Origin: DASXRA01 sp036502575
Lineage (GTDB): Bacteria; Actinomycetota; Actinomycetes; Mycobacteriales; Jatrophihabitantaceae
NCBI GenBank assembly: GCA_036502575.1
Contig: DASXYL010000064.1
Location: 42,068-106,067, forward strand
DNA length: 64,000 nucleotides
Reading direction: 5' to 3'
Below, one piece after another: positions 55,724 to 64,000 of this stretch. The position numbers and the translations under genes are program-made. How positions within the stretch are numbered: the stretch's first letter is position 1; every line of letters begins with the position of its first letter. Below the pieces are notes generated by a model that saw nothing but the letters and a program-made list of their open reading frames with translations, ran no database searches and was not told the origin of the DNA.

Positions 55724-56767
55724 CAGCCCGTACCGTGCGCCCGCGGGCGAAGTCTGCCGGAACGATCAGGTCGTCGGGGCTGAGCTCGTGGATCGACGCG
55801 CGGCCGAGCCCGACGAGCGTCTCGTCGATGCCGCTGCGCAGGATCTCCAGGACGTTCTGGACGCCGGCCGGCCCGTTGGCGGCCAGGCCCCAGAGGTAGG
55901 CGCGTCCGATGAGGACGGCCCGCGCGCCGAGGGCGAGCGCCTTGACGACGTCGCTGCCGCGGCGGATCCCGCCGTCGAGCAGGACCTCGATGCGGTCACC
56001 GACAGCATCGACGACGGCGGGCAGGGCCCGGATCGCCGCCGGTGTTCCGTCGAGGTTGTTGCCTCCGTGGTTGGAGACCGAGATCGCGTCGGCGCCGATG
56101 TCCACGGCGTGCCGGGCGTCGTCGGGATGCATGACGCCTTTGACGACGAACCGCCCGCCCCACTGCTCGCGCAGCCAGGCGACGTCCGACCAGCTGGGCA
56201 GCGGTGCCTGCATCCACTCGCCGTAGGCGCCGAAGAACGTCGGCGACTTCTCGCCGGGCCGGGCGAGATCCAGTCCAGCGTCACGATCAGCCCTTCGGCG
56301 CCGGCCGTCTTGGCCCGGTCGACGAGCTGGGACATGCGCTCGCGGCCCATCCAGTAGGCCTGGAAGAACACCGGTGCCCCGGCCGGCACGACATCCTCGA
56401 TCGCTTTGCTCGCGAACGAGCTCAGCCCCAGGGCCGTGCCCGCGGCGGCCGCGGCGCGGGCGACGGCGATCTCGCCGTCGGGATGAACCGCTTGCACGCC
56501 GGTGGGCGAGATGATCACCGGCAACGCGATCTGCTGACCGAGCACGGTTGTCGCGAGGTCACGCGAACCCGGCAGGCCGGTCCCGGGAAGCCCGGCGGCG
56601 ACGCGCGGAATGAACCCGAGCTCGCTGAACGCGGCTTCGTTGTCCTGCAACGTGATTCCCCGTTCCGCGCCGGCGAGCAGCGCGGCGTAGACCGACCGGG
56701 GAACCCGCTTCTTGGCCCGCCGCTGCGCCTCGGCGAGCGATTCGAACCACTGCCTGGTGCTAGCCAT
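55701..56767 (-). pseudogene. Broken mftD-like FMN-dependent alpha-hydroxyacid dehydrogenase
   Basis: Two frames together encode an MftD-like protein (mycofactocin pathway enzyme of the lactate dehydrogenase/glycolate oxidase family). The N-terminal part (56767 to ~56262) has VPRSVYAALLAGAERG, VIISPTGVQAVHPDG and LSSFASKAIE up to VTLDW. The C-terminal part (~56262 to 55701) has FFGAYGEWMQ, VKGVMHPDDA, SVSNHGGNNLDGTPA and VLLDGGIRRGSDVVKAL in another frame. About 70 residues normally found between VTLDW and the PTFFGAYGEWM region are missing, and the frame changes at the junction, which is consistent with an internal deletion. No other mycofactocin genes are in the window, so it is a decaying orphan or an assembly artefact. 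Confidence 0.8.
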
Positions 56768-56886
56768 CGGTCTGCCTCACGTGACGAGTGCGCCTGCGCA
56801 TACCACCGAGTGTCGTGTCGTAGCGGTCGCGCTCGCATCGGCCCATCGGACAGCCCGACCGGCTGGCGTGCAGCTTGAGCGGTAGG

Positions 56887-57642
56887 TCAGGCGTCTCCTC
56901 CGGCCGCGCGAGCGCGGCGCAGCGATACGAACAGGGCGGCGGCGCCGAGGACGACGCCGATGATGCCGAGCACGATCCCGGTGGTGACCGCGCCCTTGCT
57001 GGCGCCATTGGTCGACGACGCGACCGGTGTCGCGGTCACGGACGGTGCCGCCGCGGTCGAGGACGGCGCGGATGGGCTGGCTGCGGCGGGAGCGGCCGCG
57101 GCCAGCTTCAGGGTGGGGGCAGGGTGCTCGGGTTGGGCGGCGCTGCCTTGGGCGGGCTCTTCGATCCAGGCGACCTGCTGGCCGTCGCTGTAGGTCTGGA
57201 TGGCCTTGAACGTCAAGGTGGCCACGCCGTCGGGCAACTTGCCGCCGATGATGGTGAACTCGCCGAAGAACCCGGGCTTGATCTCGGCGCCGGCGGCGGC
57301 CTTCCAGTCGACCTCGGACACGACCTGGGTGATCGCGCCGTCGTCGGTCGGGATCGGTTTGGCCAGCTCGGACTGGGTGATCGTTGCGGTCCAACCTGGC
57401 TGCGGCGCCACCAGGACGCCGGCGATCGGAGTGTCGGTCGGCAGTCGCAGTTTCAGCCCGACGGTGGTGGCAGTGTCGCTCTCGTCCGGTACGCGGAACA
57501 CGATCGTGGCATCGCTGTCGCCGGGGGCGACGCCGGGCGCGGTCACCGTGACGTGCGCGGAGGCACCGGCAGCCGCCCAGGCGCCGACGATGCCGAGGCC
57601 CGCCACGAGCCCACCGATCCTGGCCAACCGACTGGTGTTCAT
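56887..57642 (-). CDS. ycnI: YcnI-like copper-binding membrane-anchored protein
   Basis: The 251-residue DUF1775/YcnI protein has a signal peptide (residues ~1-29), a mature start at His (ASAHVTV) that can form a Cu(II) site, a beta-sandwich domain to about residue 155 (GFFGEFTIIGGKLPDG, TYSDGQQVAWIE), an Ala/Pro/Ser linker and a C-terminal membrane helix with an RRAR tail. YcnI proteins are thought to bind copper outside the membrane and work with CopC/CopD-like importers. It is divergent from the CopC-CopD gene across a 182-bp region that holds a palindrome. Confidence 0.88.
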   Translation of the reverse strand: MNTSRLARIGGLVAGLGIVGAWAAAGASAHVTVTAPGVAPGDSDATIVFRVPDESDTATTVGLKLRLPTDTPIAGVLVAPQPGWTATITQSELAKPIPTDDGAITQVVSEVDWKAAAGAEIKPGFFGEFTIIGGKLPDGVATLTFKAIQTYSDGQQVAWIEEPAQGSAAQPEHPAPTLKLAAAAPAAASPSAPSSTAAAPSVTATPVASSTNGASKGAVTTGIVLGIIGVVLGAAALFVSLRRARAAGGDA

Positions 57643-57718
57643 GGCTCTCCTGCCTCACCCGCCCCCCGGCGGTGATTGCGCGGCAGCATCGCATGCCTGC
57701 GCCGGGCTCTCGCGCTGC

Positions 57719-57734
57719 ATGACAGAGGTGTCAT
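57719..57734. promoter_or_regulatory. Operator-like palindrome between ycnI and copCD
   Basis: ATGACA-GAGG-TGTCAT is a 6+4+6 palindrome in the divergent region, 77 bp upstream of ycnI and 91 bp upstream of copCD. A TATTCT hexamer at 57763-57768 could be the copCD -10 box. It is a plausible site for a copper-responsive regulator; the regulator itself is not in the window. Confidence 0.45.
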
Positions 57735-57824
57735 AAACCGGCTCGGGTGGTCCGATCGGCGCTATTCTGCTGGGAATTTGGCTGTCTGCGGACTTCGCGG
57801 CTGGCTCCATCGGGGGGATGGACC

Positions 57825-59546
57825 ATGGTCGGTGTCGTCGCCCGCCGGCGTGGGCTCATGGTGCTGGCGGCGTTGTTCGGTGTGGGGTCGGCGATGCTGC
57901 TCGCCGCGCCGGCTGCATCTGCACACGCGGTGCTCGCATCGAGCTCCCCCAATGCCGGCGAGCTGATCCCCAGCGACGCTGTGATCAGTCGCGTCGAACT
58001 GCGGTTCGACGAGCCGATCGAGGTGTCCCTCGGGGCGGTACAGGTTGTCGCGCCCAGCGGCACCCGGGTCGATACCGGCCGGGTCAGCCATGTCGACGGT
58101 GCCGGCGCGCGAGTCGCTGTCGCGGTGCGCGGCCACCTGAGCAACGGCAGCTACCTCGTCGTGTGGCGGGTCGTGTCGGCCGACTCGCATCCGGTACATG
58201 GATCGTTCACGTTCTCGATCGGCCAGGCCGGGCCGGTCGCGGCCGCACCGTCGGTCGGAGCCGGCACATCGCTCGGGTTCGCTCTCGGCGTCACTCGCTT
58301 CGCCGGCTATGCCGGTTTGCTGCTTGTGGTCGGCGTGATCGCCTTCCTTCTCCTGTGTCAGCCCTCGGCCTGGGTCGAGCCGCGGATGCGCCGGTTACTG
58401 GCGGCCGGTCTCGGCGTCACGGGCGCGGCGACCGTGCTGAACTTCGGAGCGCAGGCGGCCTTCGACGTGGGCGGCGGCTGGTCGCGACTCGGCGACCCGG
58501 GCCCGTTGCGCGCGCTAGCCGACACCCGCCTTGGGCACGCCCATCTGGTGCGGCTACTAGTGGTGCTGGCGATCTGGGCGACGCTCAGCCGGACCCGCCG
58601 GATCTCTGCCCTGCCGGCCGTGCTGGTGACGGCGGGGCTGGTGACCGTGCTGGGCACGGTGGCCGTGGAAGGGCACAGCGGCCAGTCGGCCCTGTCGGTC
58701 GGCCTGGATATGGCGCACCTGGCTGCGGCCGGGACGTGGATCGGCGGGCTCGTCGTGCTGTGCACGGTCGCGTTGCCGGCGCATCGACGCGCTCGGCCGG
58801 AGGCGCGGGTGTTGGTGGCGGCCGGGTCGGTGACCACGTCCACGACGATGCACGTACTCGAACCTCCGCCTGAACCGAGCCTGTCCTGGGATCCGGTGCG
58901 CAGGTTCTCCACGGTGGCATTGTGCAGCGTGGCTGTACTTGTGACCACCGGCGTGGTCCAGGCGCTGCGGCAGGTCCCAGAGTGGGGCGCGCTGACCGGG
59001 ACGACCTACGGGCGGTTGCTGCTGCTCAAGGTCGGGTTGGTCGCGCTCGTGCTCATGCTGGCGGCGGTGTCGCGGACGGTGCTGCACACCCGTCGACGCG
59101 ATGACCGGTACCGGGCCACCACGCTGGCCCGGTCGGTGGCGGGCGAAACCGCGCTCCTGGTCGTCGTGTTGGCGGTGGCCTCTGCGCTCGTCGCGACCAC
59201 GCCGGCCCGCGCGTCGTACCGGCCGGTGCAAGAGCGGACGATCACCGCCGGCCCCGTCACCGTCGAACTGACTGCGGTACCGGCCGGACCTCGCACCGTC
59301 GACGTCCACCTCTACACGTACGGCCCGAACGGCCTGCCGGCGGACGTCACCAGCATCCGAGCCGAAGCCGCGCCGACCAACCATTCGCTCAACCCGGTGT
59401 CGATCCCGCTGCTGCACGCCGGCACCGGCCACTTCCTCACCAACCACCTGCTGTTACCCCGCGCCGGCACCTGGACGCTGACGCTGATCGTCAAAACCGG
59501 GGAATTCGACGCCTACACCGCCACCGCCGCCCTGAAGATCCGGTAG
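57825..59546 (+). CDS. CopC-CopD fusion, copper import/resistance protein
   Basis: The 573-residue protein has a signal peptide (~1-34), a CopC domain starting at SAHAVLASSSPNAGE with a C-terminal HPVHGSFTFSIG (Cu-binding His residues), then a CopD domain of about eight membrane helices (HLVRLLVVLAIW, GHSGQSALSVGLDMAHLAAAGTWIGGL), and a small extracytoplasmic C-terminal domain. It probably carries copper from the outside into the cell or supplies cuproenzymes. I chose ATG 57825 because it gives a clean signal peptide behind GGGGGGATGG. A rare TTA Leu codon lies at 59454 (residue 544). Confidence 0.9.
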   Translation: MVGVVARRRGLMVLAALFGVGSAMLLAAPAASAHAVLASSSPNAGELIPSDAVISRVELRFDEPIEVSLGAVQVVAPSGTRVDTGRVSHVDGAGARVAVAVRGHLSNGSYLVVWRVVSADSHPVHGSFTFSIGQAGPVAAAPSVGAGTSLGFALGVTRFAGYAGLLLVVGVIAFLLLCQPSAWVEPRMRRLLAAGLGVTGAATVLNFGAQAAFDVGGGWSRLGDPGPLRALADTRLGHAHLVRLLVVLAIWATLSRTRRISALPAVLVTAGLVTVLGTVAVEGHSGQSALSVGLDMAHLAAAGTWIGGLVVLCTVALPAHRRARPEARVLVAAGSVTTSTTMHVLEPPPEPSLSWDPVRRFSTVALCSVAVLVTTGVVQALRQVPEWGALTGTTYGRLLLLKVGLVALVLMLAAVSRTVLHTRRRDDRYRATTLARSVAGETALLVVVLAVASALVATTPARASYRPVQERTITAGPVTVELTAVPAGPRTVDVHLYTYGPNGLPADVTSIRAEAAPTNHSLNPVSIPLLHAGTGHFLTNHLLLPRAGTWTLTLIVKTGEFDAYTATAALKIR

Positions 59547-59554
59547 GAGTTCCG

Positions 59555-60295
59555 ATGACGCTGCACCGCATCGCCGCCGCCGCACTGCTCAGCGTCGCCG
59601 CACTCGGGCTGGGGACGCCTACCGCGTGGGCGCACGGTGCCGGGGGAAAGCCGATCCCCGACTCCGCGCACTACCTCAGCCAGATCACCGGCATCGACCC
59701 TCCCACCCCAGGACTCAGCGCCACGATCGACCCGCGGGGGGAATGGATCGAAGTCACCAACACCACCGGCAAGGCACTGACCGTCCTCGGCTACGCCCAC
59801 GAGCCGTACTTGCAGATCACGGCATCCGGGGTGGCGGAAAACCAGTACTCGCCCACCCTGCAGCTCAACCAGAGCCTGTTCGCCGACCTCAGCCAACTCG
59901 GCGCCAGCACCCTGCCCCCGCTGTGGCGCCAGACGAGCGCCGGCCACGTAGTGCGCTGGCACGACCACCGCATCCACTGGATGAGTGCCGAGCGACCTCC
60001 GGCCGTCAAGTCCCAACCCAAGGTCGGCCGCGTCGTCGGCCCCTGGACCATCCACATGATCCTCGGCAGCCAGCCTGTAGATATAGTCGGCACGCTGTCC
60101 TGGCTGCCGGTCAAACCCAGCACGAACTGGTTCGCCATCTGGATACTCATCGGCGACTTTCTCGGCTTCGCCGTCGCGGCCGGCATCGGCGCCTGGTTCC
60201 TACGCCGACATCGCACACGCAACCCAGACCCCTATGCCGGCGGCCCCGACCTCGCCAGCTATCGCGAAAGGCTGCCCCAGAAGCTCCGTCCCTAA
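59555..60295 (+). CDS. Membrane-anchored exported protein of the copper cluster
   Basis: The 246-residue protein has a signal peptide (~1-27, ending in AWAHGAG), an extracytoplasmic domain with His-rich segments (GHVVRWHDHRIHW) that could bind metal, a C-terminal membrane helix (WFAIWILIGDFLGFAVAAGIGAW, interrupted here for length) and a basic cytoplasmic tail. It starts 8 bp after copCD, so it is co-transcribed with it. The His cluster and location support a copper-related role. The family itself is of unknown function. Confidence 0.75.
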   Translation: MTLHRIAAAALLSVAALGLGTPTAWAHGAGGKPIPDSAHYLSQITGIDPPTPGLSATIDPRGEWIEVTNTTGKALTVLGYAHEPYLQITASGVAENQYSPTLQLNQSLFADLSQLGASTLPPLWRQTSAGHVVRWHDHRIHWMSAERPPAVKSQPKVGRVVGPWTIHMILGSQPVDIVGTLSWLPVKPSTNWFAIWILIGDFLGFAVAAGIGAWFLRRHRTRNPDPYAGGPDLASYRERLPQKLRP

Positions 60296-60299
60296 CGTC

Positions 60300-60605
60300 C
60301 TACGGAGTGCGGCGGGCGTCCGGCCTGCGGCGCACCGTGGAAACTATTGCGTGGACGGATACGACGACCACCGCATAGCCGATCAGGCCCACCGCGATGC
60401 CGACGCCGCTGTTGGCGTGCACGCCGATCAGCACCACGGCCAGCCCGGTCAGGAGCAGGCTCAGGTCGGCCAGCAATTGCCCGCCGAGAGGCCACCAGTG
60501 GCGCGGTCGCGCCGCGCGGAGCGACGAGGCGAGTCGGGGACTGTCCAGGCTGAGGGTGTGTTCGATCTCGTTCAGCACATGCTGTTCGTCCTCAGATAGC
60601 GGCAT
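60300..60605 (-). CDS. DUF3040 membrane protein
   Basis: The 101-residue protein has the DUF3040 hallmark start MPLSEDEQHVLNEIE and two membrane helices (about residues 41-82). DUF3040 proteins are actinobacterial, with no established function. ATG 60605 is the family-typical start. It is convergent with the copper-cluster gene (4-bp gap). Confidence 0.88.
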   Translation of the reverse strand: MPLSEDEQHVLNEIEHTLSLDSPRLASSLRAARPRHWWPLGGQLLADLSLLLTGLAVVLIGVHANSGVGIAVGLIGYAVVVVSVHAIVSTVRRRPDARRTP

Positions 60606-60814
60606 CACACTGCTCCTGCCCGGTGCACCTGTCCATCGAGTGTCAGTCGCGCCGGGCGGCGCTCGCATCCGCCCACAGGACAGTTCGAACCGAACGGCGC
60701 GCGGGCTGGTCCCACGGGCCGATGCGAGCCGCTCACGCAGGCGTCACCGTCGCAAGTAAGACATCCGCGGACCTCGCCTGCGGCTGCTCCCCGTCCCGAA
60801 GGAGGACAACACCC

Positions 60815-62026
60815 GTGTCCGACCACAACTCCAGCCCTCGCGCGGTAGCCGAGCCGGCCATCGACATCGCTGACCTCTACGTCTTCCCCAGCCCGACCCA
60901 GCCGGGCCGGCTGGTGCTCGTCATGACCGTCTTCCCCAACGCCCGGCCGGGCGCGCTCTTCTCGGACGCGGCCAGTTACCGGTTCCGCATCCGGCCGGTG
61001 AGCGGGCCAGCCGGCGGTCGCGGCTCGCAGTTCGAGGTCGGCCCGGACGAGTACGACGTCACCTGCACGTTCACGGCCCCGGTGACGACCGACGCCGCCG
61101 GGAACGCCGGGCAGGAGGGCACGTGCACGCTGCCGAACGGCACCACGGTCCAGTTCCGGGTGAACGACGAGCAGATCGCCGAGGCGCCCGGCGCGCGGGT
61201 CTTCGCCGGGTTGCGAATGGATCCGCTCTTCCTCGACGGCACCTGTGACGTCCGAACGCTGGCGACCCGACGCCTCGCCTTCCAGGAGAACGGCATCAAC
61301 ACGGCCGACGGGTGGAACATTCTGAGCATCGTGGTCGAGCTCGACGTCGCCGCGATGCTCGGGGAGGCGCCGGGAACGCTGTTCGCCGTGGCGGGGGAGA
61401 CGATCACGACCGGCCCGTTCCCGATACGTCTGGAGCGGTTCGGCCGGGTCTTCGTGAAGAACCAGCTGCTCGGCGAGTACGGCGTCGATCCGGTCAACCG
61501 CGACCTGGACCTCAGGGAGCTCTACAACGAGGAGGACCCGTTCCAGTTGGCGCCGGACTACCTCGGTGCCTACCGGGCCCGGCTGAACGCCAACCTGGCC
61601 GTCCTGGACGGCATCGACGGAAAGATCGACTGGCCGCTGCCGCCGGACGGGACCCATCCGCTGACCGAGCTGTTCCTCGGCGACTACCAGGTCGTCGACG
61701 TCGCCAAGCCCTACAGCGAGGACAGCTACCTCGAGATCGAGCGGTCGCTGCTGCAGGGCCGGGAACACACGACCTGCGGCGGACGATCACTCAACGACGA
61801 CGCGGCCGACTCGAGCCTCACGTTCGTCGTCACCGGCGGAAACGGCCCGCGCATCAGCGACGGTGTCGACCAGGCGACCGTGCGAGCGTCGGACCGCTTC
61901 CCCTACCTGGCCGCCCCGAATCTCGACGCGGCCGCAATGGGCCGGGCCCTGGTCCCGTCCAAGCTCGCCGACCAACTCGCCTTCCTCGAAGCGGCCTTCG
62001 CCGCGGCGACCGCCGGCCGGAGGTGA
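60815..62026 (+). CDS. DUF4331 family protein
   Basis: The 403-residue protein starts at GTG 60815 (SDHNSSPRAVAEPAIDIADLYVFPSP) with GGAGG upstream. The D-x-x-D-L-Y-V-F start and repeated aromatic/Asp blocks are typical of DUF4331, whose function is unknown. The sequence lacks a clear signal peptide. It opens a three-gene unit with the frameshifted enoyl-CoA hydratase (7-bp gap) and the TPR gene, so these may act in one pathway. Confidence 0.85.
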   Translation: MSDHNSSPRAVAEPAIDIADLYVFPSPTQPGRLVLVMTVFPNARPGALFSDAASYRFRIRPVSGPAGGRGSQFEVGPDEYDVTCTFTAPVTTDAAGNAGQEGTCTLPNGTTVQFRVNDEQIAEAPGARVFAGLRMDPLFLDGTCDVRTLATRRLAFQENGINTADGWNILSIVVELDVAAMLGEAPGTLFAVAGETITTGPFPIRLERFGRVFVKNQLLGEYGVDPVNRDLDLRELYNEEDPFQLAPDYLGAYRARLNANLAVLDGIDGKIDWPLPPDGTHPLTELFLGDYQVVDVAKPYSEDSYLEIERSLLQGREHTTCGGRSLNDDAADSSLTFVVTGGNGPRISDGVDQATVRASDRFPYLAAPNLDAAAMGRALVPSKLADQLAFLEAAFAAATAGRR

Positions 62027-62033
62027 GCCCGAG

Positions 62034-62868
62034 ATGACCTTCACGCGCTTCACCCTCGACCGCTCGACCCCGTCCCTATGGCGAGTGACCTTCGACCACC
62101 CACCGATCAACCTGATCGACCCCGTCCTGATCGGCGAACTCGGCGAGCTCCTCGCCGACGTCGAACGCAACGAAGAGCCGGCCGTCGTCGTGTTCGACAG
62201 CGCCGACCCGGACTACTTCCTGGCGCACTACGACGTCGCCGCCGATCCCGGCCTTGTCGACTCACTGCCGGCCGGTCCCACCGGCTTCCACCCGTGGGTC
62301 GACATCCTGGTCCGGATGAGCCGGCTGCCCGCGGTCACGATCTCGGCGATCCGGGGCCGAGCCCGCGGCGCCGGCAGCGAGTTCGTGCTCGCCACCGACA
62401 TCCGGTTCGCCAGCCGCGAGCGCGCCGTGCTCGGTCAATTCGAGGTCGGCTTCGGTGCTGTTCCCGGAGGCGGTCCGGCGTCTCGGCTGCCCGGTCTGGT
62501 CGGCCGGGGCCGGACGCTCGAGATCCTGCTCGGGGGCGAGGACTTCAGCGGCGACCTCGCCGAGCGATACGGATACGTCAACCGCGCGCTTCCCGACGAC
62601 GAGTTCGAAGACTTCGTCACCCGTTTCGCGCCGGGTCTCGACGTTCGACCGGCCGGCCCTGGCGGACATCAGGCACTTCGTCGACGCTGTCTCCCTGCCG
62701 GCCGATGAAGAGTTTCCCCCGCAGATGGAGGCATTCTGGAAAGGGGTGGCGCGCCCGACGCTCCAGGCGCGGGTCGGCCGAGCGTTCGAGGACGGCCTGC
62801 AACAACGCTCCGACGTCGAACTGCACCTCGGTGAGTACGTCGGGCGGCTGTCGACGGAGGACCGGTGA
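62034..62868 (+). pseudogene. Frameshifted enoyl-CoA hydratase/isomerase
   Basis: The N-terminal ~200 residues (NLIDPVLIGELGELLADV, AIRGRARGAGSEFVLATDIRFAS, GFGAVPGGGPASRLPGLVGRGRTLEILL) form a crotonase fold with an intact oxyanion-hole region. Near 62630 the frame changes. The expected C-terminal helices (STFDRPALADIRHFVD..., EFPPQMEAFWKGVARP...) continue in the next frame to 62868, where that stop overlaps the following gene start (GTGA). This overlap shows that the original gene ended at 62868. Read in one frame, the protein ends early at 62708. It is either a recent one-base indel mutation or a sequencing error. The substrate is unknown. Confidence 0.8.
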
Positions 62869-63863
62869 CCACGGCGGGCGTCATCGCCGTCGGGAACCTC
62901 GAAGCGCAGATCGACGGCCACGTCGCGTCAGCGCGGGAGAGGCCGGGGAGCGTCGACGACCGCGCCGAACTGGTCGAGTTGATCGCCTTGCGCGGCCACG
63001 TGCTGGGCCGCATCACTGACGTCGAGCAGGCGGCGACGATGGCGGACGAGCTCGTCGACGAAGCGCCGACCCAGGCCCGGTCCTTCGTGACGCGCGCCCG
63101 GATGAGGGGCGTCTTCCACCGATTCGCATCGGCCCTGACCGACCTCGACTCCGCGGCGACCCGGGGCGGTGACGGCGTCGAGCTCGATGCCGAGCGCGCC
63201 GCGATCTATCAGGCGCTCGGCCGCTACGACGAGGCCCTCGCAATCCGTCGCCGCGCGGTTGATGCTCGGGCGGACTTCAGCGCGCTGGCCGGCCTCGCCG
63301 GGCTCCACGGCGAGCGCGGCGACCTGGATGAGTCAGAGCACTGGTTCACTGCAGCGACCCGTCGCTACCGCGGCACCTCGCCGTTCCCGTTGGCGACGTT
63401 GGAGTTCCAACGCGGGCAGCTGTGGCTGGAGCACGACGATCTGCACCGGGCCCGCGCCTGGTGCGACGCGGCCGTGCGCCGGCTTCCGGCCTACGTGCCC
63501 GCGCAGGGCCACCTCGCCGAGATCGAGGCCGCCATGGGCGAGACGGCGGCGGCCATCGCCCGCCTCCGGCCGCTGGCGCTCGCGTCCGACGATCCTGATT
63601 ACGCGACGCAGCTCGCCCGCATCCTGGCCGGCGCAGGCCACGTCGTGGAGGCGCGGGCGTGGCGGAGCAAGGCGGCGGCGCGGTATGACGAGTTGCTCGC
63701 GCGTCATCAGGACGCGTTCGTCGATCACGCCGCCGAATTCTGGCTCACCGTCGGCGGTGATCCCAAGCGGGCGCTCCGGCTCGCGCGGCACAATCTGTCG
63801 CTGCGGCACACCCCGCGGGCTCGCGCGCTGGTGCGCCGCTCGCGCGGCTGCGCACCGCGCTAG
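62865..63863 (+). CDS. TPR-repeat protein
   Basis: The 332-residue helical protein has several tetratricopeptide-like repeats (ERAAIYQALGRYDEALAIRR, LAGLHGERGDLDESEHWFTAA, AEIEAAMGETAAAIARLR, LARILAGAGHVVEARAWR). It starts at GTG 62865, overlapping the frameshifted hydratase gene by 4 bp, so it is translationally coupled to that gene. It has no signal peptide. It probably serves as a protein-binding scaffold in the DUF4331/hydratase unit. Confidence 0.82.
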   Translation: MTTAGVIAVGNLEAQIDGHVASARERPGSVDDRAELVELIALRGHVLGRITDVEQAATMADELVDEAPTQARSFVTRARMRGVFHRFASALTDLDSAATRGGDGVELDAERAAIYQALGRYDEALAIRRRAVDARADFSALAGLAGLHGERGDLDESEHWFTAATRRYRGTSPFPLATLEFQRGQLWLEHDDLHRARAWCDAAVRRLPAYVPAQGHLAEIEAAMGETAAAIARLRPLALASDDPDYATQLARILAGAGHVVEARAWRSKAAARYDELLARHQDAFVDHAAEFWLTVGGDPKRALRLARHNLSLRHTPRARALVRRSRGCAPR

Positions 63864-63947
63864 GACCATCCTGAACAAAGCGGTTCAGGTGAACGGCTTG
63901 GCGTGTGGCGACGCGCCGGGTGTCTCAATGGGCGGTCTGGCCGCGAG

Positions 63948-64000
63948 TCACAACATTGGTTGGACGACGAGCTTGCCCGGCGTGTCGTGGTCGAGTGTGA
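63948..64000 (-). CDS. 3' end of a possible zinc-type dehydrogenase, cut by window edge
   Basis: The minus strand has an open frame from the window edge to a TGA at 63948, ending HDTPGKLVVQPML. Such a G-K-L/V-V-x-P ending is common in zinc-type alcohol dehydrogenases and quinone oxidoreductases. Only 16 codons are visible, so the call is weak. Between 63864 and 63947 I see nothing further. Confidence 0.35.
   Translation of the reverse strand, partial: TLDHDTPGKLVVQPML

Noticed and set aside
1..64000. CRISPR array or rRNA genes
   Set aside because: No regularly spaced direct repeats and no rRNA-like sequence were seen.

Overview
The window is about 64 kb of very GC-rich DNA with GTG/ATG starts, strong codon bias and actinobacterial gene families: a type VII (ESX-like) secretion system, mycosin, IclR-controlled glycerol genes, CopC-CopD, YcnI, DUF3040 and an MftD-like protein. 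It most likely comes from the chromosome of a high-GC actinomycete. The genus cannot be fixed from the sequence, and there are no rRNA genes, phage genes, transposases or CRISPR arrays.

Layout. (1) 1-4.6 kb: the end of a PHP-type metallohydrolase, an intergenic stretch with inverted repeats, a GH38 alpha-mannosidase, and an unusual short tRNA gene with a UAA anticodon. (2) 4.6-11.4 kb: a glycerol locus made of two divergent units, iclR-glpK leftward and glpF-glpK-glpD rightward, with operator-like palindromes between them. (3) 11.4-33.6 kb: a nearly complete type VII secretion locus. The leftward part holds an EccA-like AAA+ ATPase with a beta-helix domain, a regulator, EccE, four putative secreted or disordered proteins, a small helical protein and EccC. 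The rightward part holds EccD, EccB, several WXG100-like small proteins, two larger proteins with WXG- or CpnT-like N-termini, a YbaB-like protein, and (leftward) a mycosin. (4) 33.7-53.1 kb: one uninterrupted 6,479-residue open reading frame. Its domains, in order, are a CpnT/WXG-like N-terminus with a membrane segment, a SecA-like DEAD motor, a cysteine module, hydrophobic helices, a papain-fold glutamine deamidase-like toxin block, a GH13 glucan-active domain, CBM41-like starch-binding modules, a GT-B glycosyltransferase, a further CBM41-like module, a second copy of the deamidase block, and C-terminal repeats. It is followed by two paralogous unknown genes (candidate immunity proteins) and a YwqJ-like deaminase / SUKH-3 pair. 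(5) 55.7-64 kb: a broken mftD-like gene, a copper cluster (YcnI, CopC-CopD fusion, accessory membrane protein), DUF3040, a DUF4331 gene, a frameshifted enoyl-CoA hydratase and a TPR protein.

How it fits together. The secretion locus would energise (EccC, EccA-like), form (EccB/C/D/E) and process (MycP) a type VII channel. The small Esx-like proteins, the large disordered proteins, and possibly the giant protein are candidate substrates. Two intergenic motifs tie the region together. A 16-bp motif (GCTGGCMGNAWTAGGY) lies upstream of four rightward units, including the distant deaminase/SUKH pair. A 14-bp palindrome (GGCCGSATSCGGCC) lies in the intergenic regions of the leftward secretion genes. 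The most remarkable object is the giant protein, which combines a SecA-type motor, two duplicated deamidase blocks and an alpha-glucan-synthase-like GH13/CBM41/GT cassette in one chain.
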